64,000 nt of DNA from Neobacillus dielmonensis. GTDB taxonomy: Bacteria > Bacillota > Bacilli > Bacillales > Cytobacillaceae. Of the stretch, positions 46,235-55,829 are shown in pieces. Below the pieces are notes generated by a model. The model was not told the origin of the DNA, did not search any database, and saw only the letters and a list, made by a program, of their open reading frames with translations. A program made the translations under genes and the position numbers. Position 1 is the first letter of the stretch, and every line of letters starts with the position of its first letter. The stretch is taken from contig NZ_HG942076.1 of NCBI RefSeq assembly GCF_000612665.1, forward strand, positions 62,001 to 126,000, in the 5' to 3' direction.

Positions 46235-47167
46235 TTATTTCAGAGCATTAAGTGCGATCTTGGCAGCTTCTGCGATAAGCGCGTTGTCATAGGCGGCATT
46301 TTGGGTATCGCGGCTGGATAGAACGGCTATGACAATCGGGGCTCGGTTTGGCGGCCACACAACCGCGATGTCATTCCGTGTTCCATAGCTTCCTGCTCCA
46401 CTCTTATCTGCGACCTCCCAGTCAGTTGGTGCACCGGCACGAATTAAGGCATCTCCGGTGGCATTTCCCTGCATCCAATCTGTCAGCAGCGCCCGTTTTC
46501 CAGCAGGGAGCACGTCATCTACAGCGAAAGCCTCGAGGCTGGCAGCAAGGGCTTTTGGTGTGCTGGTATCTCGTTTATCGCCAGGAATAGCTGCGTTCAA
46601 TTCAGTCTCATAGCGATCAGCCATAGTCGTATGATCGCCAATCTGTCTCAATGCTGCTTCAAATCCCTCAGGGCCTCCCAATTTTTTCAATAAAAGGTTC
46701 CCTGCAGTGTTGTCACTATATCGGACAGCCGCATCGATTACTTCCCGAAGCGTCATTCCGGTATCTACGTGAAGCTCCGTGACAGGTGAATACGAAACGA
46801 TGTCCTCGCTGTTGTAGGTAACTAATTCGTCGAGTTGGTCCATGGAGGATTGCTGCAGCAATGCACCTGCGGCTAAAGCCTTGTAAGTAGATGCATAAGC
46901 GAACCGCTCATTCGGCCGATAAGAGACGGTCCGATTGGTACCTGTATCGATCGCGTAGACTCCGAGCCGTGCGTCAAATTGGCTCTCGAGGTTGGCAAAC
47001 TCACGGTTTAATTGAGATACTGGTGTCTTCTTGACTGCCTTTTCGGGCTTGTCGGAAAGGTTTTGGGCAGCCTTTGACCAGCCGGCGAGCGGCACAATGG
47101 CAAGCATTAGCACAAGCAAGGCAACGATAAAATGATTCAAACTGAAATAATGATGTGATTTTCTCAA
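46235..47167 (-). CDS. Class A beta-lactamase
   Basis: 310 aa secreted serine beta-lactamase. Seen: hydrophobic signal segment ([18 protein letters not shown]), catalytic S93-T-Y-K96, SDN at 151-153, the omega-loop Glu in RYETELN (E187) and KSG at 255-257. All class A motifs are intact, so it should hydrolyse penicillins; the spectrum cannot be predicted. It belongs to an inducible regulon with two BlaI-type dyads at its promoter. No lipobox Cys is seen, so it is probably released. Confidence 0.93.
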   Translation of the reverse strand: MRKSHHYFSLNHFIVALLVLMLAIVPLAGWSKAAQNLSDKPEKAVKKTPVSQLNREFANLESQFDARLGVYAIDTGTNRTVSYRPNERFAYASTYKALAAGALLQQSSMDQLDELVTYNSEDIVSYSPVTELHVDTGMTLREVIDAAVRYSDNTAGNLLLKKLGGPEGFEAALRQIGDHTTMADRYETELNAAIPGDKRDTSTPKALAASLEAFAVDDVLPAGKRALLTDWMQGNATGDALIRAGAPTDWEVADKSGAGSYGTRNDIAVVWPPNRAPIVIAVLSSRDTQNAAYDNALIAEAAKIALNALK

Positions 47168-47298
47168 GATTTTAACCTCTTTCTATTTATAATTGATGTC
47201 TGAGTCAGTCATAATGTTTTAATCCAAACTAATCGGCGCTAAGTTTAAAATGCCGGGCAAATTGTTCTCCTTTCTCCAATACTGATAGTTACAGCCCT

Positions 47299-47361
47299 AA
47301 TACCACGCATGTAGTATTAAGGCGCGTATATAATACTACATTCGTAGTAATTAGCTGTCAA
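47299..47361 (-). promoter_or_regulatory. Beta-lactamase promoter with two BlaI-type operators
   Basis: On the minus strand TTGACA (47356-47361) and TAGTAT (47333-47338) are separated by 17 nt. The dyad AATACTACATTCGTAGTAATT (47332-47352) lies across the spacer and -10; a second, AATACCACGCATGTAGTATT (47299-47318), lies downstream. Both match the TACTACA-TGTAGTA BlaI/MecI pattern. The -35 abuts the PBP stop codon. BlaI binding is inferred. Confidence 0.8.
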
Positions 47362-49407
47362 TTATTTTGTATTTGGCTGTCCTTGCTCAGTATCGTCAAA
47401 ATAGGCCCGAAACACCCGCTGGCTGATAACATTAGCTGCACTGTGCGGCTGGGCGTAACCATCACGGTAGGCATTTGGCACAATAACAGCAATAGCAATC
47501 TTGGGATCATCGAATGGAGCATAACCAGCAAACGAAAGATTCCAAGTCTTCACCCCCTTTTTATAAGATTCCGAAGTCCCGGTTTTTCCTGCCGCATCAT
47601 AAGGTTCATTTTTAAAAAATCCTCTCGCTGTTCCTTGTGAACCATGGGTCACCAGCCAAAAACCCTGCTGAACCCGCTTCAGCATTTCCTCACTCATATC
47701 CACCCGATTCAGCACCACTGGTTCGATTTCATCCATTACGTTTCCCGACTCATCTCCATCCGGATTGGGCTCACGGATTTCTCTCACCAATTGGGGCTTC
47801 ATGCGATAGCCGCCATTGGCAATGGTGGTGATATACTGGGCAATCTGCATCGGCGTATACGTGTCCAGTTGTCCAATGGCAATTTGAAAATACGTGCTGG
47901 CATTGATTCCTTTTATTCCAGCCGTCTCATTGGTAAAACCAATACCAGTCGGCACGCCCAAACCGAATTGGTTGAAATAATAGCGGATCGTTTCGATTTT
48001 TTTCGGATTGATATTCAAGGTGCCATTAGGGACATACTTGCCCCCCATCATTTCAATTGCGGTTTTCCACATATAAACATTGGATGAACGTTCCAATGCC
48101 TCTAATTCATTAATTCTATTCATGACCGTATAAGAAGAAAAGGTCCCTGATCCCTTAAAATGCATGACTTCATCCAATTCGGTCTCCCCGAAATCCCTAA
48201 CACCGGTTTGGTATCCGGCTAATACGGTAGCACCTTTGACGACGGACCCCTGTTCAAAGGCGTACGTAAAGGTTCCCGGGGTAAAATCAGTAAAGTCTCC
48301 GGACTCCCGGTTATACACTTTTCCTGACATCGCCAGAATCCGGCCGGTTTTCGGCTCCATGGCCACAACAAAGGCCGTATCAAGGGTATCGGTATGCGGC
48401 TTTTGAATCGCTTGGACTAACTCCTCCTGCATGATTTTTTCTACCTGGGCCTGAAATTCCATATCAATGGTCAGAACCAGGTCCTTGCCGCTCTGCCCTT
48501 CTGAAACTGTCTCTGTCCTCACCACATTTCCACTTTGGTCGGTCACCGTTTTCACTTTTTCCTTTTCGCCCCGCAGGACGCTGTCATAAAGCTCTTCAAT
48601 ATAGCTTTTTCCGACGCGGTCATTCAATTCATACCCTTTCGCCGTATAGTAGGATGCTTTTTCTGCCGGCAGGCCTTCATCGGCACTCGTTACCTCCCCA
48701 AGCATATTCCAAAATGTATCCCCGTATGTACGGCCCCTCTTCCAATCGGTTGTAACATCCAATCCTGGCAGGTTTTCCAGATTGGCATTAACCCTCGCAT
48801 ATTCTTCGTCGGTTACATTTTCATTTTTGACCATCGTCGGGGTTAAAGCGATGGCGGTCGATAGTTTCCGGTAGATGGCTGCCAGGTTTTTGTCCATTGT
48901 CTGGAGATCACTCTCTGTAATGCGGTCCAATTTTAATTGATATAAATCCTTGTCGGTCAGTTTTTCCTGTTTATATAATTTCTCCTCCTTGTTAGTAATT
49001 AAATCCGTACCATTCTTATGTTCCAGCAGCCAGATATCCTTCAAATCCCGATCGGTTACTTTATTGATTTCTTTTTCGTTCATGACAAGAAAGGTATTTA
49101 GTTTCTTGGCCAATTTAAGCAGCTCATCAGGCTGCGGATTTTTCGGCGGTGTATAGACAATCGCCTTTTCCGGGATATTATAGACGACTAACCGATCATT
49201 GGTGTCGTATATTTTTCCGCGCGGGACGGAATAGCTGACCGGTGTCACATCCGTCTTCTTGGCTTGGGCCGCAAAGGCTTCTCCTTTTAAAATTTGAATA
49301 AACCCAAGACGAAGAATTAACAGTGAGAAAAGTGCAAACACCAGGAAAAACAGACTATTCAATCTCCAGCGAATCTTACCTTTTACAATCTTTTCTTTTT
49401 TCTGCAA
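47362..49407 (-). CDS. Class B penicillin-binding protein (transpeptidase)
   Basis: 681 aa membrane-anchored PBP2-type transpeptidase. Seen: N-terminal TM ~17-38, PBP dimerisation domain (YSVPRGKIYDTNDRLVVYN), then SxxK at S388-K391 (EQGSVVKG), SSN at 441-443 and KTGT in AAGKTGTSES. No transglycosylase domain. TTG start with AAAGGG 9 nt upstream. It lies between blaR1 and the beta-lactamase gene and has its own TACTACA-type dyad, so it is likely an inducible low-affinity PBP, inferred. Confidence 0.9.
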   Translation of the reverse strand: MQKKEKIVKGKIRWRLNSLFFLVFALFSLLILRLGFIQILKGEAFAAQAKKTDVTPVSYSVPRGKIYDTNDRLVVYNIPEKAIVYTPPKNPQPDELLKLAKKLNTFLVMNEKEINKVTDRDLKDIWLLEHKNGTDLITNKEEKLYKQEKLTDKDLYQLKLDRITESDLQTMDKNLAAIYRKLSTAIALTPTMVKNENVTDEEYARVNANLENLPGLDVTTDWKRGRTYGDTFWNMLGEVTSADEGLPAEKASYYTAKGYELNDRVGKSYIEELYDSVLRGEKEKVKTVTDQSGNVVRTETVSEGQSGKDLVLTIDMEFQAQVEKIMQEELVQAIQKPHTDTLDTAFVVAMEPKTGRILAMSGKVYNRESGDFTDFTPGTFTYAFEQGSVVKGATVLAGYQTGVRDFGETELDEVMHFKGSGTFSSYTVMNRINELEALERSSNVYMWKTAIEMMGGKYVPNGTLNINPKKIETIRYYFNQFGLGVPTGIGFTNETAGIKGINASTYFQIAIGQLDTYTPMQIAQYITTIANGGYRMKPQLVREIREPNPDGDESGNVMDEIEPVVLNRVDMSEEMLKRVQQGFWLVTHGSQGTARGFFKNEPYDAAGKTGTSESYKKGVKTWNLSFAGYAPFDDPKIAIAVIVPNAYRDGYAQPHSAANVISQRVFRAYFDDTEQGQPNTK

Positions 49408-49455
49408 AAATATCAGCCCTTTCCAATTGGGAGGTTTGTATGAAAAGCGAATTCT

Positions 49456-49477
49456 AATATACTACAAATGTAGTATT
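49456..49477 (-). promoter_or_regulatory. BlaI-type operator upstream of the PBP gene
   Basis: Near-perfect dyad AATATACTACAAATGTAGTATT, core 49460-49475, 48 bp upstream of the PBP start. Overlaps the probable promoter. Confidence 0.75.
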
Positions 49478-49528
49478 TGAGACTGAAAACGCCCAAAAAG
49501 GGAGGTTCATCCTTTCTGGGACTATTCT

Positions 49529-51322
49529 TTAATAAATTTGTTTATCATGCAGGATTTGCTTGGCAATCTCCGCAGCCTTGCTTCCTTGGGCCTGCCCATC
49601 CTGATTTTGAATATTGACGGCAAAATAGTAGCGGCTATCACCCTTTGTGACAAAGCCAACAAACCAGCCATTTACATTTTTTCCATTGATCATGCCGGTT
49701 CCCGTTTTTCCATATAATTGCCGATTGTTTTGCTCAGCAATGAAGATGGCTTGTTTAACCGCTTGAATATGTTCCGGTTTAAAGCCAAACTGATTTTTTT
49801 CAAATGCAGTTAATAGCTGTACCTGTTCAATCGGCGATATTTTTAACGAGGATTCCATCCAGTAGCCATCCAGCTTCCCTGACAAGTCCTCATTTCCGTA
49901 TTTTATCTTATGGAAGTACTCCTGCAGCCTGTTTCTCCCTATCTCCCGGTCGGTATTTTGGAAGTACCAATTGACCGAACGGCTGATGGCAGTGGATAGC
50001 GTTTGATTTTGGTTCCATTCTGGAATCGGGTGAACGGTTCCGTCCCAGTTCTGTTTATTGCTAGTTGGAGAAATCACATTAGATTCCAGTGCGAATAGAG
50101 CTGCATAAATTTTATAGGTGCTGTCAGGTGAAACCCTCTGTTCACTCATCTCCCGATTATAAATCTGATATTGGTTTTTAGTGGCATCATATAAAACAAA
50201 GCTGCCGTTGCAGCCATCAAAATAGGAGCTTAAATCTTCATAGACTGCATTTTTGCCGCTAAAATGATACACATCATCATGACTGGCAATAACAGATGTA
50301 ACCGGGGAAACCACTAGCACAACGATTCCTAAAATGGCACAAATGATTTTGCTTTTCCACTTCAATAAGGAAGAATCGCATGCGAAGCTGGCAATGCGTT
50401 GGATTCTCTCCTTGATTTGTGTTTTGGTCCCGCCAATTCCCGGGGCAAACTGTTCATAGGCCTGGTTGGTTTTTCGATCGGCAAACCGAATAATCGTATG
50501 CCCATACTCGATACAGCCGCTCTCATCCAAGAGATGGAGCACTGAAGCATCACAAGCCAATTCCCGATCGATTCGCATTCTTTTAATGGCATACCAGACG
50601 AACGGGTTAAACCAATATAGGATCCGTAATAGCCACATACCGTAGTTAACGAACACATCTCTGCTTTTATGATGATGCAGTTCGTGCAAAAATACATATT
50701 TTAATTCATTTAACGAGAATTCCCTTCTCGTTTTGCTTGGTAAAAAAATATAGGGCCGGAAAATACCCAACGTGATCGGTGAGGTTATATGGGAAGTCTC
50801 TCGCAGCCTGATGCTTCTGTTCACTCCAACAATCTGTTTACACGTTTCTAACAGTTCACTTATTTGTGGATTCGTAACCACGGCAGCTGATTTTTTGATT
50901 TGATAGATTTGATAGTTAGCAAAAACCGCTGCCCCTACAAAAAGAACCACTCCCATGACCCAAACTGCAAAAAGGATATGATAGACAAAATCTGGCGTTT
51001 GATTCACCGATACTGTGAAATCGTGCAATAAATCACTGTTGGGTGCCTGCGAGGCATCCCATCCGGTCAACGTTTCACTTTTCACTGCTCCGTCTTGATG
51101 AAAGAACAGCAGGCTTTTCAAATAGCGGGTTCCTTCTCCAAGGTGAGAATAAGTCCAAGGTAGGATGGAAGCCAGGATGGGAAAGAACAGAACATACCAA
51201 ATATGGTATTGGGATTTCACCGTCATATGGTTAATCAATAGCTTTTTTGTCAATAGAACCAAGAATATGAGGAGGGATACCACGATTGTACTTATTAAAA
51301 CTCGCAGCAAAATGGTATCCAT
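49529..51322 (-). CDS. blaR1: BlaR1-type beta-lactam sensor protease
   Basis: 597 aa. Seen: an N-terminal region with four membrane segments, the M56 zinc-protease motif HELHHH (~213-218) with the downstream RELACDASVL Glu, and a C-terminal class-D-like sensor domain with S401-T-Y-K404 (acylated by beta-lactams) and GKTGTG. Acylation activates the protease, which leads to loss of BlaI. The start overlaps the blaI stop by 1 nt (TAATG). Alternative name mecR1. Confidence 0.92.
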   Translation of the reverse strand: MDTILLRVLISTIVVSLLIFLVLLTKKLLINHMTVKSQYHIWYVLFFPILASILPWTYSHLGEGTRYLKSLLFFHQDGAVKSETLTGWDASQAPNSDLLHDFTVSVNQTPDFVYHILFAVWVMGVVLFVGAAVFANYQIYQIKKSAAVVTNPQISELLETCKQIVGVNRSIRLRETSHITSPITLGIFRPYIFLPSKTRREFSLNELKYVFLHELHHHKSRDVFVNYGMWLLRILYWFNPFVWYAIKRMRIDRELACDASVLHLLDESGCIEYGHTIIRFADRKTNQAYEQFAPGIGGTKTQIKERIQRIASFACDSSLLKWKSKIICAILGIVVLVVSPVTSVIASHDDVYHFSGKNAVYEDLSSYFDGCNGSFVLYDATKNQYQIYNREMSEQRVSPDSTYKIYAALFALESNVISPTSNKQNWDGTVHPIPEWNQNQTLSTAISRSVNWYFQNTDREIGRNRLQEYFHKIKYGNEDLSGKLDGYWMESSLKISPIEQVQLLTAFEKNQFGFKPEHIQAVKQAIFIAEQNNRQLYGKTGTGMINGKNVNGWFVGFVTKGDSRYYFAVNIQNQDGQAQGSKAAEIAKQILHDKQIY

Positions 51323-51711
51323 TATTTCTCTCCTTCTTTCTTTTCCCTCATGGACAAGATTTTCTTTAATTCCGATATATCTTCATTGGATAATTGATCA
51401 TTTTCAATAAAATTTAACACCATCGAATGGATCGTGCCGCCAAAAAACTGCTGCAAAAAGGACTTACTTTTTTGCTCCACATACTCGTGCTTTTCAACCA
51501 ATGAGGTATAAATAAACGCCCGGCCCGCTTTTCTGGCCTGCAACGCCTTCTTCTTGACCAGCCGTGACAGCAAAGTATGAATGGTATTCGGCTTCCAATC
51601 ACTCTCCTTCGCCAACCTCTCCACCACCTCAGGCGTCGAAATCGGCTCATACTCCCACACAACCTTCATCACCTCATACTCAGCCTCTGAAATCTGCGGA
51701 ATCTCCCTCAT
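51322..51711 (-). CDS. blaI: BlaI/MecI repressor
   Basis: Penicillinase repressor family. 129 aa: winged helix at the N-terminus (ISEAEYEVMKVVWEYEPIST, VERLAKESDWKPNTIHTLLSRLVKKKALQ), then a dimerisation helix region. The start ATG 51711 has AGGAGG upstream; in-frame extension above it is unlikely. It binds TACTACA dyads in front of blaI, the PBP gene and the beta-lactamase gene until BlaR1 signals. Confidence 0.93.
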   Translation of the reverse strand: MREIPQISEAEYEVMKVVWEYEPISTPEVVERLAKESDWKPNTIHTLLSRLVKKKALQARKAGRAFIYTSLVEKHEYVEQKSKSFLQQFFGGTIHSMVLNFIENDQLSNEDISELKKILSMREKKEGEK

Positions 51712-51727
51712 AATAGCCCTCCTGCTC

Positions 51728-51750
51728 TTACAACTGTAGTATTTATTATA
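51728..51750 (-). promoter_or_regulatory. BlaI-type operator and -10 upstream of blaI
   Basis: Minus strand TATAAT (about 51745-51750) directly followed by the dyad TACTACAGTTGTAA (51728-51741), so the repressor would block its own promoter. No good -35 is seen; the upstream sequence is a dispersed repeat. Confidence 0.65.
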
Positions 51751-51764
51751 ACACAAATGAAGCC

Positions 51765-51842
51765 AAGGAGACCACAGGGACCACAGGGACAGTTCTCATG
51801 GTATCCAAGGAAGCCACCAGAACCGTCCCCTTGGCGCCCTTG
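51765..51842. repeat. Dispersed GACGGTTCT palindrome
   Basis: Tandem CCACAGGGA words then CAGTTCTCATGG, opposed by CCACCAGAACCGTCCCCTTGG. It lies between blaI and the VOC gene, in a divergent gap, hence not at a 3' end. Confidence 0.65.
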
Positions 51843-51955
51843 GAGTGCAAAAGAAGATCTAAAGGTCTAATATAGAAATGCAGGATTGGTCACGGCATGA
51901 CCTGGACACCTTTATAGTAGCGAGCCAATTTTTAATGAAAAAGGAGGAGTACGAA

Positions 51956-52309
51956 ATGTTTAAGAGCAGCACAGTAACGATCGTAGTAGATGATTTAAAA
52001 AAAGCAGAAAAGTTTTACGTGGAAACCCTGGGATTACCTGTTCAATTCAAAGTGGAAGGGCATTTGGTGCAGGTCGAAGCATCAGGGTTGGCCATAGGAC
52101 TGGTTCACCCTCGTGAAGGACAAGATTCCCATCCGGGAAAATCAGGGAGCGTTCATATTGGCTTGGAAGTACAAGAAATCGATGCAGCAATCGAGTCACT
52201 AAAATCACGTGGGGTAGAATTCCAGCCAATCATGGAAGAAGAAGCAACCCGAATCGCTTACTTTAGTGACCCAGAAGGGAATCCCCTTTACTTGATTGAG
52301 TTAAAGTAG
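51956..52309 (+). CDS. VOC-family (glyoxalase-like) protein
   Basis: 117 aa single vicinal-oxygen-chelate domain: VTIVVDDLKKAEKFYVETLGLP at the N-terminus and AYFSDPEGNPLYLIEL at the end, with two beta-alpha-beta modules. Glyoxalase, fosfomycin-resistance and dioxygenase roles share this fold, so no substrate is given. The start ATG 51956 has AAGGAGGAG upstream; a longer in-frame reading lacks one. Its stop touches the next dispersed repeat. Confidence 0.85.
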   Translation: MFKSSTVTIVVDDLKKAEKFYVETLGLPVQFKVEGHLVQVEASGLAIGLVHPREGQDSHPGKSGSVHIGLEVQEIDAAIESLKSRGVEFQPIMEEEATRIAYFSDPEGNPLYLIELK

Positions 52310-52311
52310 TG

Positions 52312-52402
52312 GGAACCACAGGGACCACAGGGACGGTTCTACTGGCGTCTGGGTCGCCCCTTGGCCAAATAGTAGCCATTAGAACCGTCCCCCTGGAGTC
52401 CA
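52312..52402. repeat. Dispersed palindrome extending into a coding region
   Basis: AACCACAGGGACCACAGGGACGGTTCTACTGGC and, 30 bp on, GCCATTAGAACCGTCCCCCTGG form an imperfect inverted repeat. Bases 52339-52402 are read as the C-terminal end of the 534-aa gene, which stops inside the first core. Confidence 0.8.
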
Positions 52403-53943
52403 TTCCACAATGATATGTAGTCTTCTAATTTTTTGGTTACGTATTGTAGATAGAAAGATACCATGGTGTATGGATCGGCGATATCTTTTACGTCATAGCG
52501 ATTTAATGGTTGGATATGGTTTTTCCATTTTGTTAGGTCGTGAAGGATCAAAGGGATGTCGTTATGGTTTTTGACTTTTTCCGGGTCCATGATCCGGTTC
52601 GGAAATAAGGGAACATTCCACTTTGATACTTCTGAAACGACTACTTCCAGTTTTTCAAGTGCTTGTTTGACTTCCGTCTGGTGCTCTTCAAAAATGGAAT
52701 AGAAATCCTTTTCGACTTCTTCCCATTGATCCCCCCAGCTTAACCGAGCAAAATAATAACCATTCATTAACTGAATCTCTTTCCATGGATACAAAACGTC
52801 CCATTCTTTCGCATGTTCTTTCGGAACATAAGGAACAATTAAATTCACCAAATTTTCGATCCCCAGCTGATAAAACAGCTCGATATCTTCATGAATTCGG
52901 TTAAATAATGGCGGGAACAAATCGCCAAGCATAAAATGATCACTATAATACTCAAAGACGGTTAACTCTCTTTGCTTCATAGTGGCTGCATCGCGCCATT
53001 TTTGTAAGGCATTCATGGGTCGTGCTTCATTTGTGAAGGATTGTTGATAATTTCTGCCCCAATAAGCAAATAACGTATTCACCGATGATGAGCTTTCCAC
53101 CTCTTCCGTTAACTCTAACATTTTCCACGAAAGGCCGGCATTATAAGCGATATGTTCCACTTGTATATGTGGAAGCTGCTTTTGGATCTGTTCCGTAAAC
53201 GCCATATAACGAGCTAAAAAAGGCTGGTCATCCTCGATCCCAATATCAGCCGGCCATAATGATATTCTTTCAATCGAACTTGTTTCAGCACAATACTCAC
53301 TTATGGTGTGAATCATCCTGTCCTTCCAAGTATCATCTGCAAAGTTGATCTGTGTTTTTTCCGAAACAGAAGATTCCTTCAATAAATAGTGCATACTATG
53401 TCCGCCCAAAGTGATAGATAATCCACGTTTGGTTATCTCTTTTTCCACGATAGGCTTCACTTTATCCCATAACATAAAAGTAAAGAATAGTTCATTCACA
53501 TAATGCTTGGCTGCCCAGTCAATTAGCTGGACAAGAAAATCAGGATCATCATAGTTCTCAACAACCAAACCTCTTCGCTTCATTTTTCCTTTATGGATAA
53601 TAGGAACAATTTGTTGGTCATCAAAGCTAACTTTTTCTTTTGAAAAAAAATGAACCCACTTATACCCAAACCATTGTTTACAAACAGCATACACACCAAA
53701 AAGCACGGAACGGGGATTAGAACCAACAATATAAATCTCTTTTTCTTCCTGGATGACTTGAAAAGCATCATCTTGAAGTATAGGTTGTTCAATGAGTCCT
53801 TTATCAAAAAAATCTTGACCCATCCCTAATACAAACACATAATCGATGGGCTGCGGTACCCTTTCGGCATATTTGTGCAGCTCCTCTTTCGCAAATCGAA
53901 TAGGTGCTTGATCATTTAAAATAGTACATTTTATGGCAGACAT
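52339..53943 (-). CDS. DUF4838/GH67-like glycosidase-type protein
   Basis: 534 aa. The N-terminal ~110 residues have the GH67/GH20b-type pattern of helper domains (DYVFVLGMG, IYIVGSNPRSVLFGVYAV). The middle is a barrel-like region with RRGLVVENYDDPDFLVQLIDW and WPADIGIEDDQP. I cannot name catalytic residues or substrate. Last gene of a nine-gene run. The final ~19 residues, from LQGDGSNGYY to the end, are encoded by the dispersed repeat, so the native C-terminus is lost or extended. Confidence 0.65.
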   Translation of the reverse strand: MSAIKCTILNDQAPIRFAKEELHKYAERVPQPIDYVFVLGMGQDFFDKGLIEQPILQDDAFQVIQEEKEIYIVGSNPRSVLFGVYAVCKQWFGYKWVHFFSKEKVSFDDQQIVPIIHKGKMKRRGLVVENYDDPDFLVQLIDWAAKHYVNELFFTFMLWDKVKPIVEKEITKRGLSITLGGHSMHYLLKESSVSEKTQINFADDTWKDRMIHTISEYCAETSSIERISLWPADIGIEDDQPFLARYMAFTEQIQKQLPHIQVEHIAYNAGLSWKMLELTEEVESSSSVNTLFAYWGRNYQQSFTNEARPMNALQKWRDAATMKQRELTVFEYYSDHFMLGDLFPPLFNRIHEDIELFYQLGIENLVNLIVPYVPKEHAKEWDVLYPWKEIQLMNGYYFARLSWGDQWEEVEKDFYSIFEEHQTEVKQALEKLEVVVSEVSKWNVPLFPNRIMDPEKVKNHNDIPLILHDLTKWKNHIQPLNRYDVKDIADPYTMVSFYLQYVTKKLEDYISLWNGLQGDGSNGYYLAKGRPRRQ

Positions 53944-53971
53944 CTAGACAACTCCTTACTCGACCTTTACA

Positions 53972-55813
53972 TCAATCTAGCAGCGACTGATCCAATTCCT
54001 TCAATAGTAGCCCCGACAAGATAATCGCATTCGTCCAACCGCTTTCTATGACATACGCTCCCCAGCCGGTATCACCATTGTTGCCAAAATACTCACCACG
54101 ATCTAGGTGAAAAGAACGCATCCAGCCACCCTCAAATTCACGTCTTGGTGAAGAAATTTGAATGGAAGCGACAAATTGAACAATTTTTTCATGAAAATCT
54201 ATGAAACTAGGATTAAGTGTGGCTTTCACTGCTTCCCACGCATTTACACATAAGAAATTATTGGTATATAACTGATCCGCAATGCCTTCGTGATTCAACC
54301 GAAAAACACCCGTATCTTCCGTGCCATAGCGTTCGGGATCTGGATTATCGGCTTCCTCAACTCCACCGAGTGGATGTTGATGTTGGGACAAATAATCCAT
54401 CACTTCCTCTAACCCGTTACGGATAACTTCATCTTTTGTTATCGAATAAACCTGGGCCAATGATAATAAAAATCGGCTATACCCGGCTGTTTTGCTATAC
54501 ATGAACTTCAGTTTCTGTTTATTTTCCAACAACGTTAACGTGCCCTTATAGGCTGCCTGCAAAAATGCTTCATCCTTTGAAACCAAATAGGCTTGCAGGA
54601 AGGCAGCATGAACTATCGCTTCGAAATGAGGATTCATGCTCGCTTCCGTTGAATTCCGAAAATAGGATGTTCCTTTTTCCACTAGCTCTCTTTCTCGGAT
54701 ACATTCCGGACGCAGTCCATTTTTATTTTGCGTGTTTAATAGGGCATATGCCGTTAGCAGACCTCTTTTTTTATATTCCTCATTCCCTGTTTTTCGATAA
54801 AGATATAATAAAACAAGCGCCACCCAGCTATTATCATCTGAAAAGATTTGATCTGGCTTACTCCTTGGGCTCTGAAACCACTTCCAAAAACCATATGTAA
54901 CCGAATGAGGATCATCATCCTGATACCCCGCATCAAACAAATAGTTTAGTAAACGTTCCGACATGTTCTTCCACTCAAGATTCTTGGAATATTCTCCATA
55001 CAAGTGAAACAGTAATGCGGTATGGGCATGACAATCAGGTCGTAAATCTTCGCTGATATTCCCTCGAATCGAGTGAACATTTTCATAAACGCCAAGGCTT
55101 CCATCCTCACTCGGCAAAATACCAGATTGTAAAAACCAATTCACACCTTTTTCAATGGTTTTTCCCATATCGGTACCTTCCGAAGTTTGAATAACATGAA
55201 CCATTTGCTTTAATGGCAAACCATAATCCTTTTTCAGCCATTTCACCACATCATTCCACAGCCAGTTCGGGCGCAATGTCCACTTTTGTTGATTGCCTAA
55301 AAAGGAAAAAGTAGAAAAAACCGCCTTCCCTTCCCCATGATGTTTTACAAGGATTCCTGGATATTCCCCTTCCTCTTCTGCCTGATGCGTTTCTTTAAAA
55401 TGACCAATATCGATTAATCGTTCCGTATCAAATGGTAACCCGGTTAAAAAAGGCCCTTGCCATTCGAGCAGCTGGCCTTTTTGACAATAGAGATTGTCGC
55501 TGGCAATAACTAATTTCTCCAGACGACGATTGGTCACAGCGAAATCTTGCTTGAATCCAAACAGCCGGGATGTAGGGAAATCCTCACAATTTATAAGTTC
55601 CCCGTACAGTGTCCCGCCTTGCTCTACAAATTCCCACAGTTTTTCTATTATGTCATAAGGCAATTTCAATGGTCTCCCGTTGTCATTGCCATTGATGATA
55701 ACAAACTCATACTGTAATAGATTTTTATCGATTAACTCCTCGGGATGGGAAAAATGGTCTGTGAAGTTCACAAACTGTTCCATTTGCTTGCTTTTGTCAA
55801 CCAGAGCGATCAA
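53972..55813 (-). CDS. Large hypothetical, glutaminase-fold plus toroid-like domains
   Basis: About 613 aa. Residues ~1-210 look like a ThuA/GATase-type alpha/beta domain (VIINGNDNGRPLKLPYDIIEKLWEF, EQGGTLYGELINCEDFP). The rest is helical, with repeated Trp/Tyr-rich segments (DDNSWVALVLLYLYRKTG, FLLSLAQVYSITKD) typical of (alpha/alpha)6 toroid sugar enzymes. A longer reading from 55864 overlaps the FAD gene; I prefer TTG 55813 with GGAG 8 nt upstream. Probably a glycoside hydrolase, lyase or epimerase; unassigned. Confidence 0.65.
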   Translation of the reverse strand: MIALVDKSKQMEQFVNFTDHFSHPEELIDKNLLQYEFVIINGNDNGRPLKLPYDIIEKLWEFVEQGGTLYGELINCEDFPTSRLFGFKQDFAVTNRRLEKLVIASDNLYCQKGQLLEWQGPFLTGLPFDTERLIDIGHFKETHQAEEEGEYPGILVKHHGEGKAVFSTFSFLGNQQKWTLRPNWLWNDVVKWLKKDYGLPLKQMVHVIQTSEGTDMGKTIEKGVNWFLQSGILPSEDGSLGVYENVHSIRGNISEDLRPDCHAHTALLFHLYGEYSKNLEWKNMSERLLNYLFDAGYQDDDPHSVTYGFWKWFQSPRSKPDQIFSDDNSWVALVLLYLYRKTGNEEYKKRGLLTAYALLNTQNKNGLRPECIRERELVEKGTSYFRNSTEASMNPHFEAIVHAAFLQAYLVSKDEAFLQAAYKGTLTLLENKQKLKFMYSKTAGYSRFLLSLAQVYSITKDEVIRNGLEEVMDYLSQHQHPLGGVEEADNPDPERYGTEDTGVFRLNHEGIADQLYTNNFLCVNAWEAVKATLNPSFIDFHEKIVQFVASIQISSPRREFEGGWMRSFHLDRGEYFGNNGDTGWGAYVIESGWTNAIILSGLLLKELDQSLLD

Positions 55814-55829
55814 GCCATCCACTCCATTC

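Noticed and set aside
50362-50697. 111-aa ORF inside blaR1
   Set aside because: Same strand, other frame of the conserved protease region; no ribosome binding site.
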